From contig NZ_JAPIVG010000005.1 in NCBI RefSeq assembly GCF_026240095.1, positions 1 through 64,000 of the forward strand: 64,000 bases of DNA, given 5' to 3'. The notes under the pieces were generated by a model that was given only the letters and a program-made list of their open reading frames with translations, was not told where the DNA came from and searched no databases. Shown one piece after another: positions 26,600 through 35,500 of the stretch (the first letter of the stretch is position 1; each line of letters starts with the position of its first letter). The DNA comes from Pedobacter sandarakinus. GTDB lineage: Bacteria > Bacteroidota > Bacteroidia > Sphingobacteriales > Sphingobacteriaceae. Made by a program: the position numbers and the translations under genes.

Positions 26600-27880
26600 T
26601 TATAATTTTTTATAAAAAGTATTGATTCCTGCAAATGATGCCCTATCACCAAGTTCTTCTTCTATCCGAAGCAACTGGTTAAATTTAGATACCCTTTCAG
26701 AGCGGCAGCCACTTCCTGTTTTGATGTGCCCCGCACCGGTAGCGACAACCAGATCCGCAATTGTCGTGTCTTCAGTTTCACCACTGCGGTGAGAAATAAA
26801 GCAATTGTAACCGTTTTTTTGGGCTAGTTCTACGGCCTTTAGCGTTTCGGAAACTGTACCGATCTGGTTCAATTTAATCAGTACGCTGTTTGCAATGCCC
26901 TGGTCGATTCCCTGCTGGATAATACTCGGGTTGGTGCAGAATATATCATCTCCAACCAATTCCACTTTGTCTCCCAAAAGGCTGGTCAGCTTTTTCCATC
27001 CCTCCCAATCGTTTTCGCCCAACCCGTCTTCCAACAGGATAATTGGGTACTCTTTTAACCATCCTTCCCAAAAGCCAATCATTTCATCTGTTGTGATCCG
27101 TTCTTTAGAACTTTTATAAAATTCATATTTTCCATTATTCCACATTTCGCTGGTCGCTGGGTCAAGACAAAGGGAAATATCCTTGCCTGGAGCAAAACCG
27201 GCAATATGTATCGCTTCCATGATGATTTGGACGGCTTCCTCATTAGAACTCAGATTTGGCGCAAACCCACCTTCGTCACCAACTCCGGTATAATAGCCTT
27301 TCGCTTTTAGCAGACTTCTCAGGGAATGAAAAACAGCTTCGCCCATACGGATACTTTCCTTAAACGAGGGGGCGTTATGAGGGGCAATCATAAATTCCTG
27401 AAAATCGATGTTGTTATCAGAATGCCTTCCCCCATTAATGACATTCATGCACGGTACGGGCATTACGTAACCTTCCCTTTCCACTAGCTGCCTATACAAG
27501 GGAATCCCTTTTGCAACGGCCGAAGCCCGGGCGAAGGCGATTGAGGCCGCAAGCATCGCATTTGCGCCGAGCCTTGATTTATTCTCGGTTCCATCCAGAC
27601 CAATTATATGATCATCGAAGGCCTGCTGACCCTCAAAGGATAAGCCGGTGACTGATTTGCCGACTTCGACGTTAATCCCTTTTACTGCTTTTTCCACGCC
27701 TTTACCATTATAGCGCTCTGGATCACCATCTCTAAGCTCTACGGCTTCTTTTTCACCCGTACTTGCCCCGGATGGAGAAATACCCCTTGCTGTTGTTCCG
27801 TTAAGAGTGACTTCTACTTCTACTGTCGGATTGCCCCTGGAATCCAAAATTTCACGGGCATGAATTTTAGTTAATTTCAT
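26600..27880 (-). CDS. eno: Phosphopyruvate hydratase (enolase)
   Basis: The 426-residue protein has the normal enolase length and its motifs: EILDSRGNPTVEVEV at the N-terminus, GVGDEGGFAPNL near residue 205, LVGDDIFCTNP near 312, and SHRSGETEDTTIADL near 364-378. It converts 2-phosphoglycerate to phosphoenolpyruvate in the cytosol. Enolase is inhibited by fluoride plus phosphate; its place between an EamA gene and CLC-F, behind a fluoride riboswitch, suggests an extra inducible copy raising enolase level under fluoride stress. Whether another eno exists in the genome cannot be seen. Confidence 0.97.
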   Translation of the reverse strand: MKLTKIHAREILDSRGNPTVEVEVTLNGTTARGISPSGASTGEKEAVELRDGDPERYNGKGVEKAVKGINVEVGKSVTGLSFEGQQAFDDHIIGLDGTENKSRLGANAMLAASIAFARASAVAKGIPLYRQLVEREGYVMPVPCMNVINGGRHSDNNIDFQEFMIAPHNAPSFKESIRMGEAVFHSLRSLLKAKGYYTGVGDEGGFAPNLSSNEEAVQIIMEAIHIAGFAPGKDISLCLDPATSEMWNNGKYEFYKSSKERITTDEMIGFWEGWLKEYPIILLEDGLGENDWEGWKKLTSLLGDKVELVGDDIFCTNPSIIQQGIDQGIANSVLIKLNQIGTVSETLKAVELAQKNGYNCFISHRSGETEDTTIADLVVATGAGHIKTGSGCRSERVSKFNQLLRIEEELGDRASFAGINTFYKKL

Positions 27881-27938
27881 AGTTTTTTGTTTTATATTGA
27901 TTTTTAGTATTTCGGTTGCTTACAAATAATTGAGTTTC

Positions 27939-28352
27939 TCAAAAGATCAAAACCAGTGTTCCCCCAATGATCAGCAGGGCACCAAAGAATACTTTCAGGG
28001 TAAGAGCTTCTTTCAGGAACACCATTGCAAGTATAATAGTTAGGGCAACACTCAACTTATCAACAGGGGCGACCTGGGACACTTTCCCGATCTGCAAAGC
28101 CTTGTAGTAGAATATCCAGGACAAGCCGGTGGCAAGGCCAGATAAAAAAAGAAATAGCAGGTTATGCTTTGACAGTTCCGTAATTCCTTTAAGTTCGCCT
28201 CTGGCCATTACGATCCCCCAGGCTACAATCAGTATTACCACCGTTCGTATGGCAGTAGCCAAATCAGAATTGACATTGGTTACGCCGACTTTTGCAAAGA
28301 TGGCCGTAAGGGAAGCAAAGAAAGCTGATAATAGCGCGTAGATCCACCACAT
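27939..28352 (-). CDS. Single-EamA-domain membrane protein
   Basis: The 137-residue protein has about five hydrophobic helices, matching one EamA half (MWWIYALLSAFFASLTAIFA at the start, LKEALTLKVFFGALLIIGG near the end). Single-domain EamA proteins work as dimers of small-molecule transporters; the substrate here is unknown. It starts 4 bases after the stop of the uppP-like tail, indicating that an intact uppP originally lay directly upstream. It is part of the fluoride-riboswitch operon. Confidence 0.85.
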   Translation of the reverse strand: MWWIYALLSAFFASLTAIFAKVGVTNVNSDLATAIRTVVILIVAWGIVMARGELKGITELSKHNLLFLFLSGLATGLSWIFYYKALQIGKVSQVAPVDKLSVALTIILAMVFLKEALTLKVFFGALLIIGGTLVLIF

Positions 28353-28356
28353 AGTT

Positions 28357-28505
28357 TTATGTTAATTTTCCGTTATTGAATAATTCCAAAGTAATGAGTA
28401 CAAGAACCGTTGCTCCGGCAATGATCCGGTAAATGCCGAACCAGCGGAAAGAATGCTTTTGAAGATAGGTGATGAAAGAGCGGATGGCCATCCATACATC
28501 CCACC
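28357..28505 (-). pseudogene. C-terminal remnant of undecaprenyl-diphosphatase (uppP/bacA)
   Basis: In a frame different from the PAP2 open frame the DNA encodes [20 protein letters not shown] followed by RII and a hydrophobic helix, ending at TAA 28357-28359. The YLQKHSF-x-x-FG-x-YRI pattern is the C-terminal signature of UppP. Homology begins near 28492-28505, where PAP2 homology ends, so an internal deletion removed the end of the PAP2 gene and most of uppP. Confidence 0.75.
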
Positions 28506-28910
28506 CGCACCTGCTTTACTTAAATGAATGATCGTAGTTAGATTCGGTTCATGGGAAGGGCGTAGACGCTTAACGGTGTTTTTAATCAGTCCTGAAGCAA
28601 TCTGATCTGCACTAGCAACTAGTAGCGCAATGGTAATAAGAACCTGCCAAATTTTTTTGCAGAAATTCTGGAAGAGGCAATAAATAATGAAGGCATAAAA
28701 AGGAAGCCAAAAACGCTTATCACTGGCCCAGTACATGATCGTATCCCAGAATGCATTATGGTGCTGATTTATCCACAAGAACCATTCAGTTTCAACCGGC
28801 AGGACCATTGCTAACACTGATCTCACTTTGGCAGACAGACAAAGTAAGACAAGCGCAATTAAGATAGCTGCCAGCAATAAGAGTTGAGAATTTATTTTTA
28901 ATTTTTTCAC
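28362..28910 (-). pseudogene. PAP2 phosphatase truncated by deletion and joined out of frame to an uppP tail
   Basis: The first ~140 of 182 residues are a PAP2-superfamily protein: an N-terminal helix, ETEWFLWINQHHNAFWD, further helices, and the first phosphatase motif in KNTVKRLRPSHEP. After GGMYGWPS the sequence stops resembling PAP2: the expected S-x-H motif and the later SR-x5-H-x3-D motif are absent. The remaining DNA encodes, in another frame, the C-terminus of undecaprenyl-diphosphatase. The protein should therefore lack phosphatase activity. The start codon is GTG at 28910, inside a 9-bp inverted repeat with the riboswitch 3' end. It is the first gene behind the fluoride riboswitch. 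Confidence 0.82.
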
Positions 28911-28954
28911 CTACAATACTTTGACCGGCAGATTTTATTACCTGCTGGAATTTC

Positions 28955-29015
28955 TATTGTAGGCGCCATCAGCTTTTGAAAAAAGCGGTTGAATCGGAAG
29001 GACACCATTTCCGTA
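28955..29015 (-). ncRNA. Fluoride riboswitch (crcB motif)
   Basis: On the minus strand, reading 5' to 3', the sequence contains GGAAATGGTGTCC, a CC that closes P1-like pairing, then AACCGC, a short hairpin strand with AAAGCTGATGGC, and GCCTAC at the 3' end. This order (GG-x-x-ATGG, AACCGC, CTGATG, GCCTAC) is the conserved core of the fluoride aptamer. A consensus promoter ends immediately upstream. The terminal CCTACAATA (plus-strand 28955-28963) is perfectly complementary to TATTGTAGG over the start region of the first gene (plus-strand 28910-28918). This suggests translational control by masking the GTG start when fluoride is absent. Downstream genes include eno and CLC-F, both known fluoride-regulon members. 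Confidence 0.9.
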
Positions 29016-29018
29016 TTG

Positions 29019-29049
29019 CAAATATAATACTAATAAAATGATGTGCAAA
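29019..29049 (-). promoter_or_regulatory. Consensus Bacteroidota promoter of the fluoride operon
   Basis: On the minus strand TTTG (29046-29049) is followed after 19 bases by TATATTTG (29019-29026), a perfect match to the TTTG-N19-TAnnTTTG consensus. The predicted transcription start falls at the 5' edge of the fluoride aptamer, which supports both calls. Confidence 0.8.
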
Positions 29050-29248
29050 ATCTTAAAGTAGGTGTTGAGAATTTAATTTATCACTATTCCTCCTTATTTG
29101 AATACGAGAACCAGTTTCTTATTCTTCTACCGTTTAAACAAGCATCATATCACGGGATTAAAGCTTTTCTTAAACAAAATGAAACCGCCTGGAAATAACC
29201 ATGTTATCTATATAGGAATTTTTTTTATAACCCTAAAAAATTAAAGTT

Positions 29249-29587
29249 ATGGGATACCATGAATGGAAAAACTGTATTGATGCATGCTTAAAGTGTGCTT
29301 CAATTTGCAATCATTGTGCAAGTTCATGCACTCAGGAAGAAGACGTGAAAATGATGGCGCGGTGTATTGAGCTTGATATGCAATGTGCAGCCATCTGCTA
29401 CTCTGCCGCTCAATTGATGAGTATGGGTAGCTCTTTTGCTCAAGACATTTGCCGTATTTGCGCAGATATTTGCCAGCAATGCGGAGATGAGTGTAGTAAT
29501 CATCATACCCAGCATTGTCAGGAATGTGCAGATGCTTGTAAGGCTTGTGCGGAAGAATGCAGAAGAATGACAGGAGTAGCTGCTTAA
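29249..29587 (+). CDS. Four-helix-bundle copper-storage-type Cys-rich protein (Csp-like)
   Basis: The 112-residue protein has 19 Cys, mostly as C-x2-C / C-x3-C pairs along predicted helices (CLKCASICNHCASSC near the N-terminus; CRICADICQQCGDEC and CQECADACKACAEEC toward the end). This is the pattern of Csp copper-storage proteins (DUF326), which line a helical bundle with thiolates that bind Cu(I). There is no signal peptide, so it is the cytosolic type. It is monocistronic with a terminator downstream. Context: it lies between the fluoride operon and an RND efflux operon in a metal-resistance region. Confidence 0.92.
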   Translation: MGYHEWKNCIDACLKCASICNHCASSCTQEEDVKMMARCIELDMQCAAICYSAAQLMSMGSSFAQDICRICADICQQCGDECSNHHTQHCQECADACKACAEECRRMTGVAA

Positions 29588-29617
29588 GATGCCAATCACC
29601 GTGAGCATTAATTGATT

Positions 29618-29641
29618 AAGGGCAGCATTCTAGTTGCCCTT
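29618..29641 (+). terminator. Intrinsic terminator of the Csp-like gene
   Basis: AAGGGCA (29618-29624) pairs with TGCCCTT (29635-29641), followed by a T-rich run, 30 bases after the stop codon of the Csp-like gene. Confidence 0.75.
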
Positions 29642-29649
29642 TCATTTTT

Positions 29650-30331
29650 ATAAATAGGCAAATTTATTCCATTCATTTTATTTTCATTATTCCCTCATTA
29701 TTTGATATTTACCAAGGTTTGAGGTTGTTCTTGGTATGTCCTTTCTCTAGCCTTAAAAAAATGGGTTTTTTAGGATATGATTCTCATAAACTCATTCCAT
29801 TATTCAAATAAGAATTTCAGTTTTTGATGATGAGTACTTGATAATTCGAATTCTATGAAAATGAAGGCTAGATGCGAGTTGAGGAATGCATTAAATAATG
29901 CATGAACTTTCAATTCCCGCTTCATCAAATTATTTCAAAAAACAAAAAATACAAATTTCATTTCAATGGCGGTGTTAAATCAATCACGTTGTTAAACCGA
30001 GGGTATGTACCTTCTAAATTAAATGCAAGCTACATGGCATTTGCGCATAATTGTAAAAAAATTTAGACCAAACGGATTTCCCCCCGTTTATCCTATAATT
30101 GAATAATATTCAAGCTGATCGATGTTCGCAATTGAAACTGATCCACATGCTTATTTGGCTAATTAGATAGCAGTTTATGGAGTTCAACACTGATGTCTAG
30201 ACAATTGGTGTTTTATAAATAGTTGCGGTATATCTTAATTTTAGGGAAAATTCTAAAAAGTTCGAACCGAAAAATTCAATTTAATCTATTGTAAGTGACT
30301 TATTTTCAAGTTCTTAATGTTTAAAAAATAA
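29650..30331. other. Intergenic region, no gene seen
   Basis: About 680 bases of AT-rich DNA without a credible open frame. A weak hairpin with arms AAACGG/CCGTTT lies at 30070-30089 but has no T-run. The right end leads into a terminator-like hairpin and a gene fragment, described separately. Confidence 0.5.
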
Positions 30332-30354
30332 GAGGCATACTTTTTAGATGCCTC
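30332..30354 (-). terminator. Terminator-like hairpin on the minus strand
   Basis: GAGGCAT (30332-30338) pairs with ATGCCTC (30348-30354). On the minus strand the stem is followed by TTATTTTTT. It stands in the same position relative to the adjacent gene fragment as the hairpin at 15071-15100. Confidence 0.55.
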
Positions 30355-30367
30355 ATATTGCCACTTA

Positions 30368-30499
30368 GTAGGGTCAACCCGCGGAAGTTCGACCCTTTTT
30401 GAGCATTGTGAAGCTGTGGTTAATTTTGATAAAGTTTTGAACAACAAGATGGAGGGACAGTATAGGAAAAAGAAATTATTCGATGACAATCGAAAGTAG
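30368..30499 (+). pseudogene. 3' fragment of an unidentified coding gene (copy B)
   Basis: A 44-codon open segment ends in TAG at 30497. It encodes RGSSTLFEHCEAVVNFDKVL and ends QYRKKKLFDDNRK. It aligns gap-free with 15111-15227, and similarity begins abruptly at GTAG in both. It is five residues longer at the C-terminus. No start codon or 5' part of the gene is present. The parent family was not recognised. Confidence 0.55.
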
Positions 30500-30609
30500 G
30501 GTGAGAAATATCGTAACCTAATATTTGTTGATATTTTGTAACGGTTTTGTTGCGGTTTATCCTCTCATCTTTTTAGATTAATGCAGATTTTAGCGCCTAT
30601 ATATTTAGG

Positions 30610-31005
30610 TTGTTAAATTTGAAGGGTTTGAAAGTTAAGCAGGTACCAAATTGCTCTATAATTGGAGTCGTCTTGCTGTACCTGATTATCTCTTTGGGCA
30701 ATATCTTTTTTTTATCCAACCTCTCCCTTTTAGAGTCCGCCCGGGGAATAAAATCAGCTGCGCAGTACAAAGGTAGCTTTTCTCCGCTTGGAAAGGATTC
30801 AAAAATTACCAGACAATTTAAGTGTATCCTTGATGAACGCAAGAAAACCGTGCTTCCTGTTTTGGAAGCTTTTCTTATCGGCGTCATCTTATTTTTGGGG
30901 CTTTCGCTTTTAGCCTCTAACCTAAACAGGTATTTTCTTGAGATCAGATACAGGATTGCCGGATCAGTCCCAATTTATATTTCCAACCAGGTCTTTCGGA
31001 TCTGA
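30610..31005 (+). CDS. Small two-helix membrane protein upstream of the efflux operon
   Basis: A possible 131-residue protein from a TTG start, with two strong hydrophobic helices (VVLLYLIISLGNIFFLSNL near residues 20-38 and AFLIGVILFLGLSLLASNL near 88-106) flanking a soluble loop. It is not a recognised family. The regular helix/loop/helix layout and its place 127 bases before the TolC gene favour a real gene. The start is uncertain because no ATG is available. Confidence 0.5.
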   Translation: MLNLKGLKVKQVPNCSIIGVVLLYLIISLGNIFFLSNLSLLESARGIKSAAQYKGSFSPLGKDSKITRQFKCILDERKKTVLPVLEAFLIGVILFLGLSLLASNLNRYFLEIRYRIAGSVPIYISNQVFRI

Positions 31006-31131
31006 GATTTATCTCAATTTTCTTTTATTGACAGGTCCTTCAAATGATGAAGTGACGACGGCCGGTTAATCACCGTGTTTCCTGTCCAAGACGTCCGTCA
31101 AATCTTTTTCCTTAAATTTTAATTTAAAGAC

Positions 31132-32523
31132 ATGATCCGTATTAAACAGATTTTCTGTTTGTTCCCACTTTTATATATGGGGCTGGAAAGCCATGCCCAA
31201 ACCTCCCCAAAGCCCATCGGGATCGTTGATCTGATCGATCACGTGACCGCTTTTTCACCTTCACTGGCCGCTGATTCAGCAACAGTTGATATACGTGCCG
31301 CCCAGTTAAGAGAGACCGCGGCGAATGCCCTTCCAAATCTGAAGCTTAATTATCAGGCAGATCTGGGCTCAAACAATAATGTTGCAGGGCCATACATGGC
31401 CTTTGGTATTGTTCCTTCCAATTCCAGAGGTGTTAGGACTGAAAGCACTACCAAGGCTACACTTACTAATCTTGGTATTGTCTCCCTTGATTGGGAGGTC
31501 TATAATTTTGGTGCCTATAAAGCTCAGAATGCAGTCGCCAAATCAGAACTTGTCGTTGAACGATCCAAGTTTGCCCAGCGCCGATACCAGACAAGGGCCA
31601 TCGCTATTGATGATTACCTGAGTCTACTAAAGCTTCAGGACATGCTATCCATTCAAGCAAGCAATATCAGTCGCAATGAGCAGATCAACCGTTCGATTTT
31701 ATCCCTTGCCAGAAGCGGTGTGCGTCCGGGTGTGGATACCAGTATCGCAGGGGCCGAACTCTCCAAATCAAGATTGAACTATATTGAAATGGACAATACC
31801 TACAGACAGGTTCAGCTCGACATTGCAGCAATCAGCGGGCTAAATCCGGAAAGTATTGTCGCTGACAGTACGATCCTGGATCGGCTAAAATCGCTTGAGG
31901 TAAACCTATCGGTAAAGTTGACCGACAGTTCAAGCCATCCGCTGCTTGATTTCTACAAAAGCAATTATCTAAGCAGCGTTGAGAAGGAAAACCTGGTCAA
32001 AAAAGCCTATAATCCAAAGGTAAGCCTGCAAGCTGCTGCCTGGTCAAGGGGATCAAGCATTGATGCCAATGATAATTTCAACAGTCTCTCGAATGGCTTG
32101 GAATGGCAACGGGAAAATTACCTCGTGGGCGTAGGGATCAGTTATAACTTATTTGATCTGCGCAGGCGTCAGTTGAAGCTTAGGACCCAAAAGGCCAGTA
32201 GCAATTTTTACTTAAAGGAACTACAGCAGGAGCGGCTAATGTTATCAAATGCCGCCCTTCAGGCAGGCCTTGAGATCAGTACCGCGCATAAAAGACTCGA
32301 TGAAATACCAAACCAGCTAAAGGCAGCGGCCGCAGGGTATCGCCAGAAGCTCTCGCTTTATAAGAACGGGCTGACCGACATCATTGAGCTCAATGCAGCC
32401 CTGACCATCCTTTACCGTGCAGAAACCGATTTTGTCAACGCAAAATATCTGTACATCCGGGCGCTTTTTCAAAAGGCTATCGCCACCAACCAAGTAGATT
32501 CACTGTTAAACACATTAAAATAA
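31132..32523 (+). CDS. TolC-family outer membrane efflux protein
   Basis: The 463-residue protein has a signal peptide ending ESHAQ. It shows the two-fold repeated helical-hairpin pattern of outer membrane efflux proteins: IRAAQLRETAANALPNLKLN early, then RRRQLKLRTQKASSNFYLKE and YRQKLSLYKNGLTDIIELNA late. It forms the outer membrane duct of a tripartite pump. It is the first gene of a tight operon: 7 bases before the RND pump and followed by the adaptor. Base composition appears higher in G+C than the 1-15 kb region (by eye). Confidence 0.93.
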   Translation: MIRIKQIFCLFPLLYMGLESHAQTSPKPIGIVDLIDHVTAFSPSLAADSATVDIRAAQLRETAANALPNLKLNYQADLGSNNNVAGPYMAFGIVPSNSRGVRTESTTKATLTNLGIVSLDWEVYNFGAYKAQNAVAKSELVVERSKFAQRRYQTRAIAIDDYLSLLKLQDMLSIQASNISRNEQINRSILSLARSGVRPGVDTSIAGAELSKSRLNYIEMDNTYRQVQLDIAAISGLNPESIVADSTILDRLKSLEVNLSVKLTDSSSHPLLDFYKSNYLSSVEKENLVKKAYNPKVSLQAAAWSRGSSIDANDNFNSLSNGLEWQRENYLVGVGISYNLFDLRRRQLKLRTQKASSNFYLKELQQERLMLSNAALQAGLEISTAHKRLDEIPNQLKAAAAGYRQKLSLYKNGLTDIIELNAALTILYRAETDFVNAKYLYIRALFQKAIATNQVDSLLNTLK

Positions 32524-32530
32524 TAAAGAT

Positions 32531-35500
32531 ATGTCAATGGTTACCTCGGCCCTGAAAAAGCCGATTACAACAGTGGTGATCACCGCGAGTTTACTGCTCT
32601 TTGCAGTTCTCAGTGCGCTGAAGATCCCAATAGATATTTTCCCCCAGCTTAATTCGCCGACAATATATGTTATTGAATCCTACGGAGGTATGTCTCCACA
32701 ACAGATGGAGGGCTTCTTCTCCACTCGTCTACAGGATCAGTTTCTTTATGTTAATGGCGTTAAGAATATTACCGCCAAAAACATTCAGGGTTTGACGATG
32801 CTAAAGCTGAGTTTTTATGAAAGCACCAATATGGCAGAGGCTTCTGCCCAGGTTGCCTTGCAGGTTAACCGGGCCATGAAGTTCTTCCCTCCAGGCGCTT
32901 TGCCTCCGCAGGTGGTCCGCTTTGATGCCTCTTCACTGCCAGTAGGCCAGCTTGTACTCTCGGCCAAATCCCGCAGTCTGAAAGAAATCTATGATATGGC
33001 GGCAACGCGTATCAGGCCCATGTTTTCCTCTGTCGCAGGGCTTTCAGCGCCACCGCCATTCGGTGCCAATTCCCGCTCGATTACCATTAGTGTAGATCCG
33101 AGCAAATTAAGGAGTTATAATCTGACTCCGGACGAGGTGGTAGGGGCTTTATCCAAGTTCAATGTCATGTCTCCTTCGGGAAATCTAAGGTTGGACAATA
33201 CCATGATGGTGACCTCTATGAACTCCCTGGTTAAAACGGTCGATGAATTCAACAACATTCCAATAGCTACAAAAAACGGCGTTTCAATATTGGTAAGGGA
33301 TGTGGCAAGGGTTGCCGATGCAGCGGATGTTACCGTGGATTATGCATTGATCAACGGGAAACGGTCTGTGTATATTCCTGTGGTCAAAACAGCAGACGCC
33401 TCGACTTGGTCAGTGGTAAAGTCCTTAAAGGCCAAAATCCCCGAAATGCAGAGCCTCTTGCCGGACGATGTCCACATCTCTTATGAATTTGACCAGTCTG
33501 TTGCCGTTATCAACTCGGTAAAAAGCCTGATCACTGAAGGTGGTCTTGGTGCACTATTAACGGGCCTAATGGTGTTGCTATTCCTGCGTGATCTGCGAAG
33601 CAGTCTTATCGTGGTGATCACCATTCCGGTATCGATTTTAATTGGGGTGCTTTTACTAGGCATGTTCGGTCAGACCATAAATATCATGACCTTGAGCGGT
33701 CTGGCACTTGCAATAGGGATCCTGGTCGATCAGGCAACGGTGACGATCGAAAATATCCATCAGCACCTGGAAATGGGCAAGCCCAAACGCGAAGCCATTT
33801 ACGATGCCTGTGAAGAAATCGCATTCCCGCTGCTGCTCATCCTGCTGTGTATTCTGGCAGTATTTGCACCATCTTTTATGATGAACGGTATACCAAAGGC
33901 GATGTTTTTGCCACTATCCCTTTCGATTGGCTTCACCATGGTTGTCTCTTTCATCGTGGCCCAGACCTTAGTTCCCATTCTATCCAACTGGATGATAAAC
34001 GAAGAACGTTACCAGCACTATGACCATGGTAAGATCCATGCTCATGCAGGAGAGGCCCTGGACGAGAGGCAAGGAGAGCAGGTAGAAAAGCATCTGCAAA
34101 ATGAAAAGGATGAACCGGAAAAAAATGATTTCTTTGAAAGGGTGAAGGTGCGGTTTATGGCAATCATCCAGCGGTGGATGCCGATGAAAAAAGGTATTGT
34201 CGGGATTTATTTAGTTCTGGTGATTTCTCTTGCAGGACTGGGATTTGTTTTTATTGGAAAGGATATGATGCCAAAGCTCAATAACGGACAGTTCCAGATC
34301 CGCATCAAAGCGCCGGACGGTACCAGATTAGAGCGCACCGAGGAGAAATTTAAGCAGGTACTTTCCATTATCAATCAGACAGTAGATAACCATATCGCAG
34401 TTAGTTCGGGATACGTTGGGCTTATTCCGAGTAGTTACGGAACAAGTAACTTATATATCTTCAATACCGGTACCCATGAGGCTGTGCTTCAGGTGAACCT
34501 TGATGAAGATTATAAGGTAAATATGGATGAGCTGAAAGATGCGCTGAGAAAGAACATCGCTTATAAACTTCCTGACCTACGTATCACCTTTGAGCCGATT
34601 GACATGACCGAAAAGATTATGAGCCAAGGCGCTGCAACTCCTATTGAGATCAGAGTAGCAGGAAAAGATATGGACCAGATCGAGTCTTACGCTAATAAGG
34701 TGCTCTCTAAACTTAAAAAAATAGATTACCTCCGTGATATCCAGATTGCTCAACCCCTGCACATTCCCGTGGTTTCTATTACCCTTGATAGATTAAAGGC
34801 GGCGCAGTTTGGGCTGAACGTGGTTGATATCGCAAGGTCAGTTACTGCAAGTACCTCATCCAGCCGATTTACTGAGAAGAACCAATGGCTCGATGAAAAA
34901 ACCGCCTATACCTACCAGGTACAGGTACAGGTTCCAGAGTATGTCATGAATACAATGGATGAGCTCAAAGAAATTCCTTTGGTTAAAGGGCAGAGCAGTC
35001 CGGTACTGGGCGACATCGCTACTTTCAATACCAGTTACCTTCCAGGAGAATATGACCGCTCCGGGCCAAGACGCTTTCTGACCGTGAGCGCAAACATTTA
35101 TAAAAAGGATCTTGGAACGGCAACTGCTGATGTAGAAAAGGCACTAAAGTCCGTAGGCACGCCTCCTAAGGGACTAACTGCTGAAGTGAAAGGTATGTCG
35201 AGCCTGTTGACTGAAACACTATCTTCTCTTCAGGGCGGACTTGCTTTTGCGATATTGGTGATCTTCCTGCTGCTTGCGGCCAATTACCAGTCTTTCAAGC
35301 TTTCGCTGACGGTTCTTTCGACCGTTCCTGCTGTAATCCTTGGGTCGCTTACCGCATTATTGCTTACAGGCTCGACCCTCAATCTACAGAGCTACATGGG
35401 GATGATCATGTCCACCGGGGTGTCAGTGGCCAATGCGATACTTATCGTGACCAACGCCGAAAAACTCAGGCTGGATTACAAGGATTCTACCCGGGCGGCA

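Noticed and set aside
30286..30489. Minus-strand 67-codon frame over the second gene fragment
   Set aside because: Same reason as for the first copy; the antisense peptides of the two copies do not resemble each other.
30597..30887. Minus-strand 96-codon frame
   Set aside because: It is antisense to the two-helix protein upstream of the efflux operon, which has a more plausible membrane-protein pattern.
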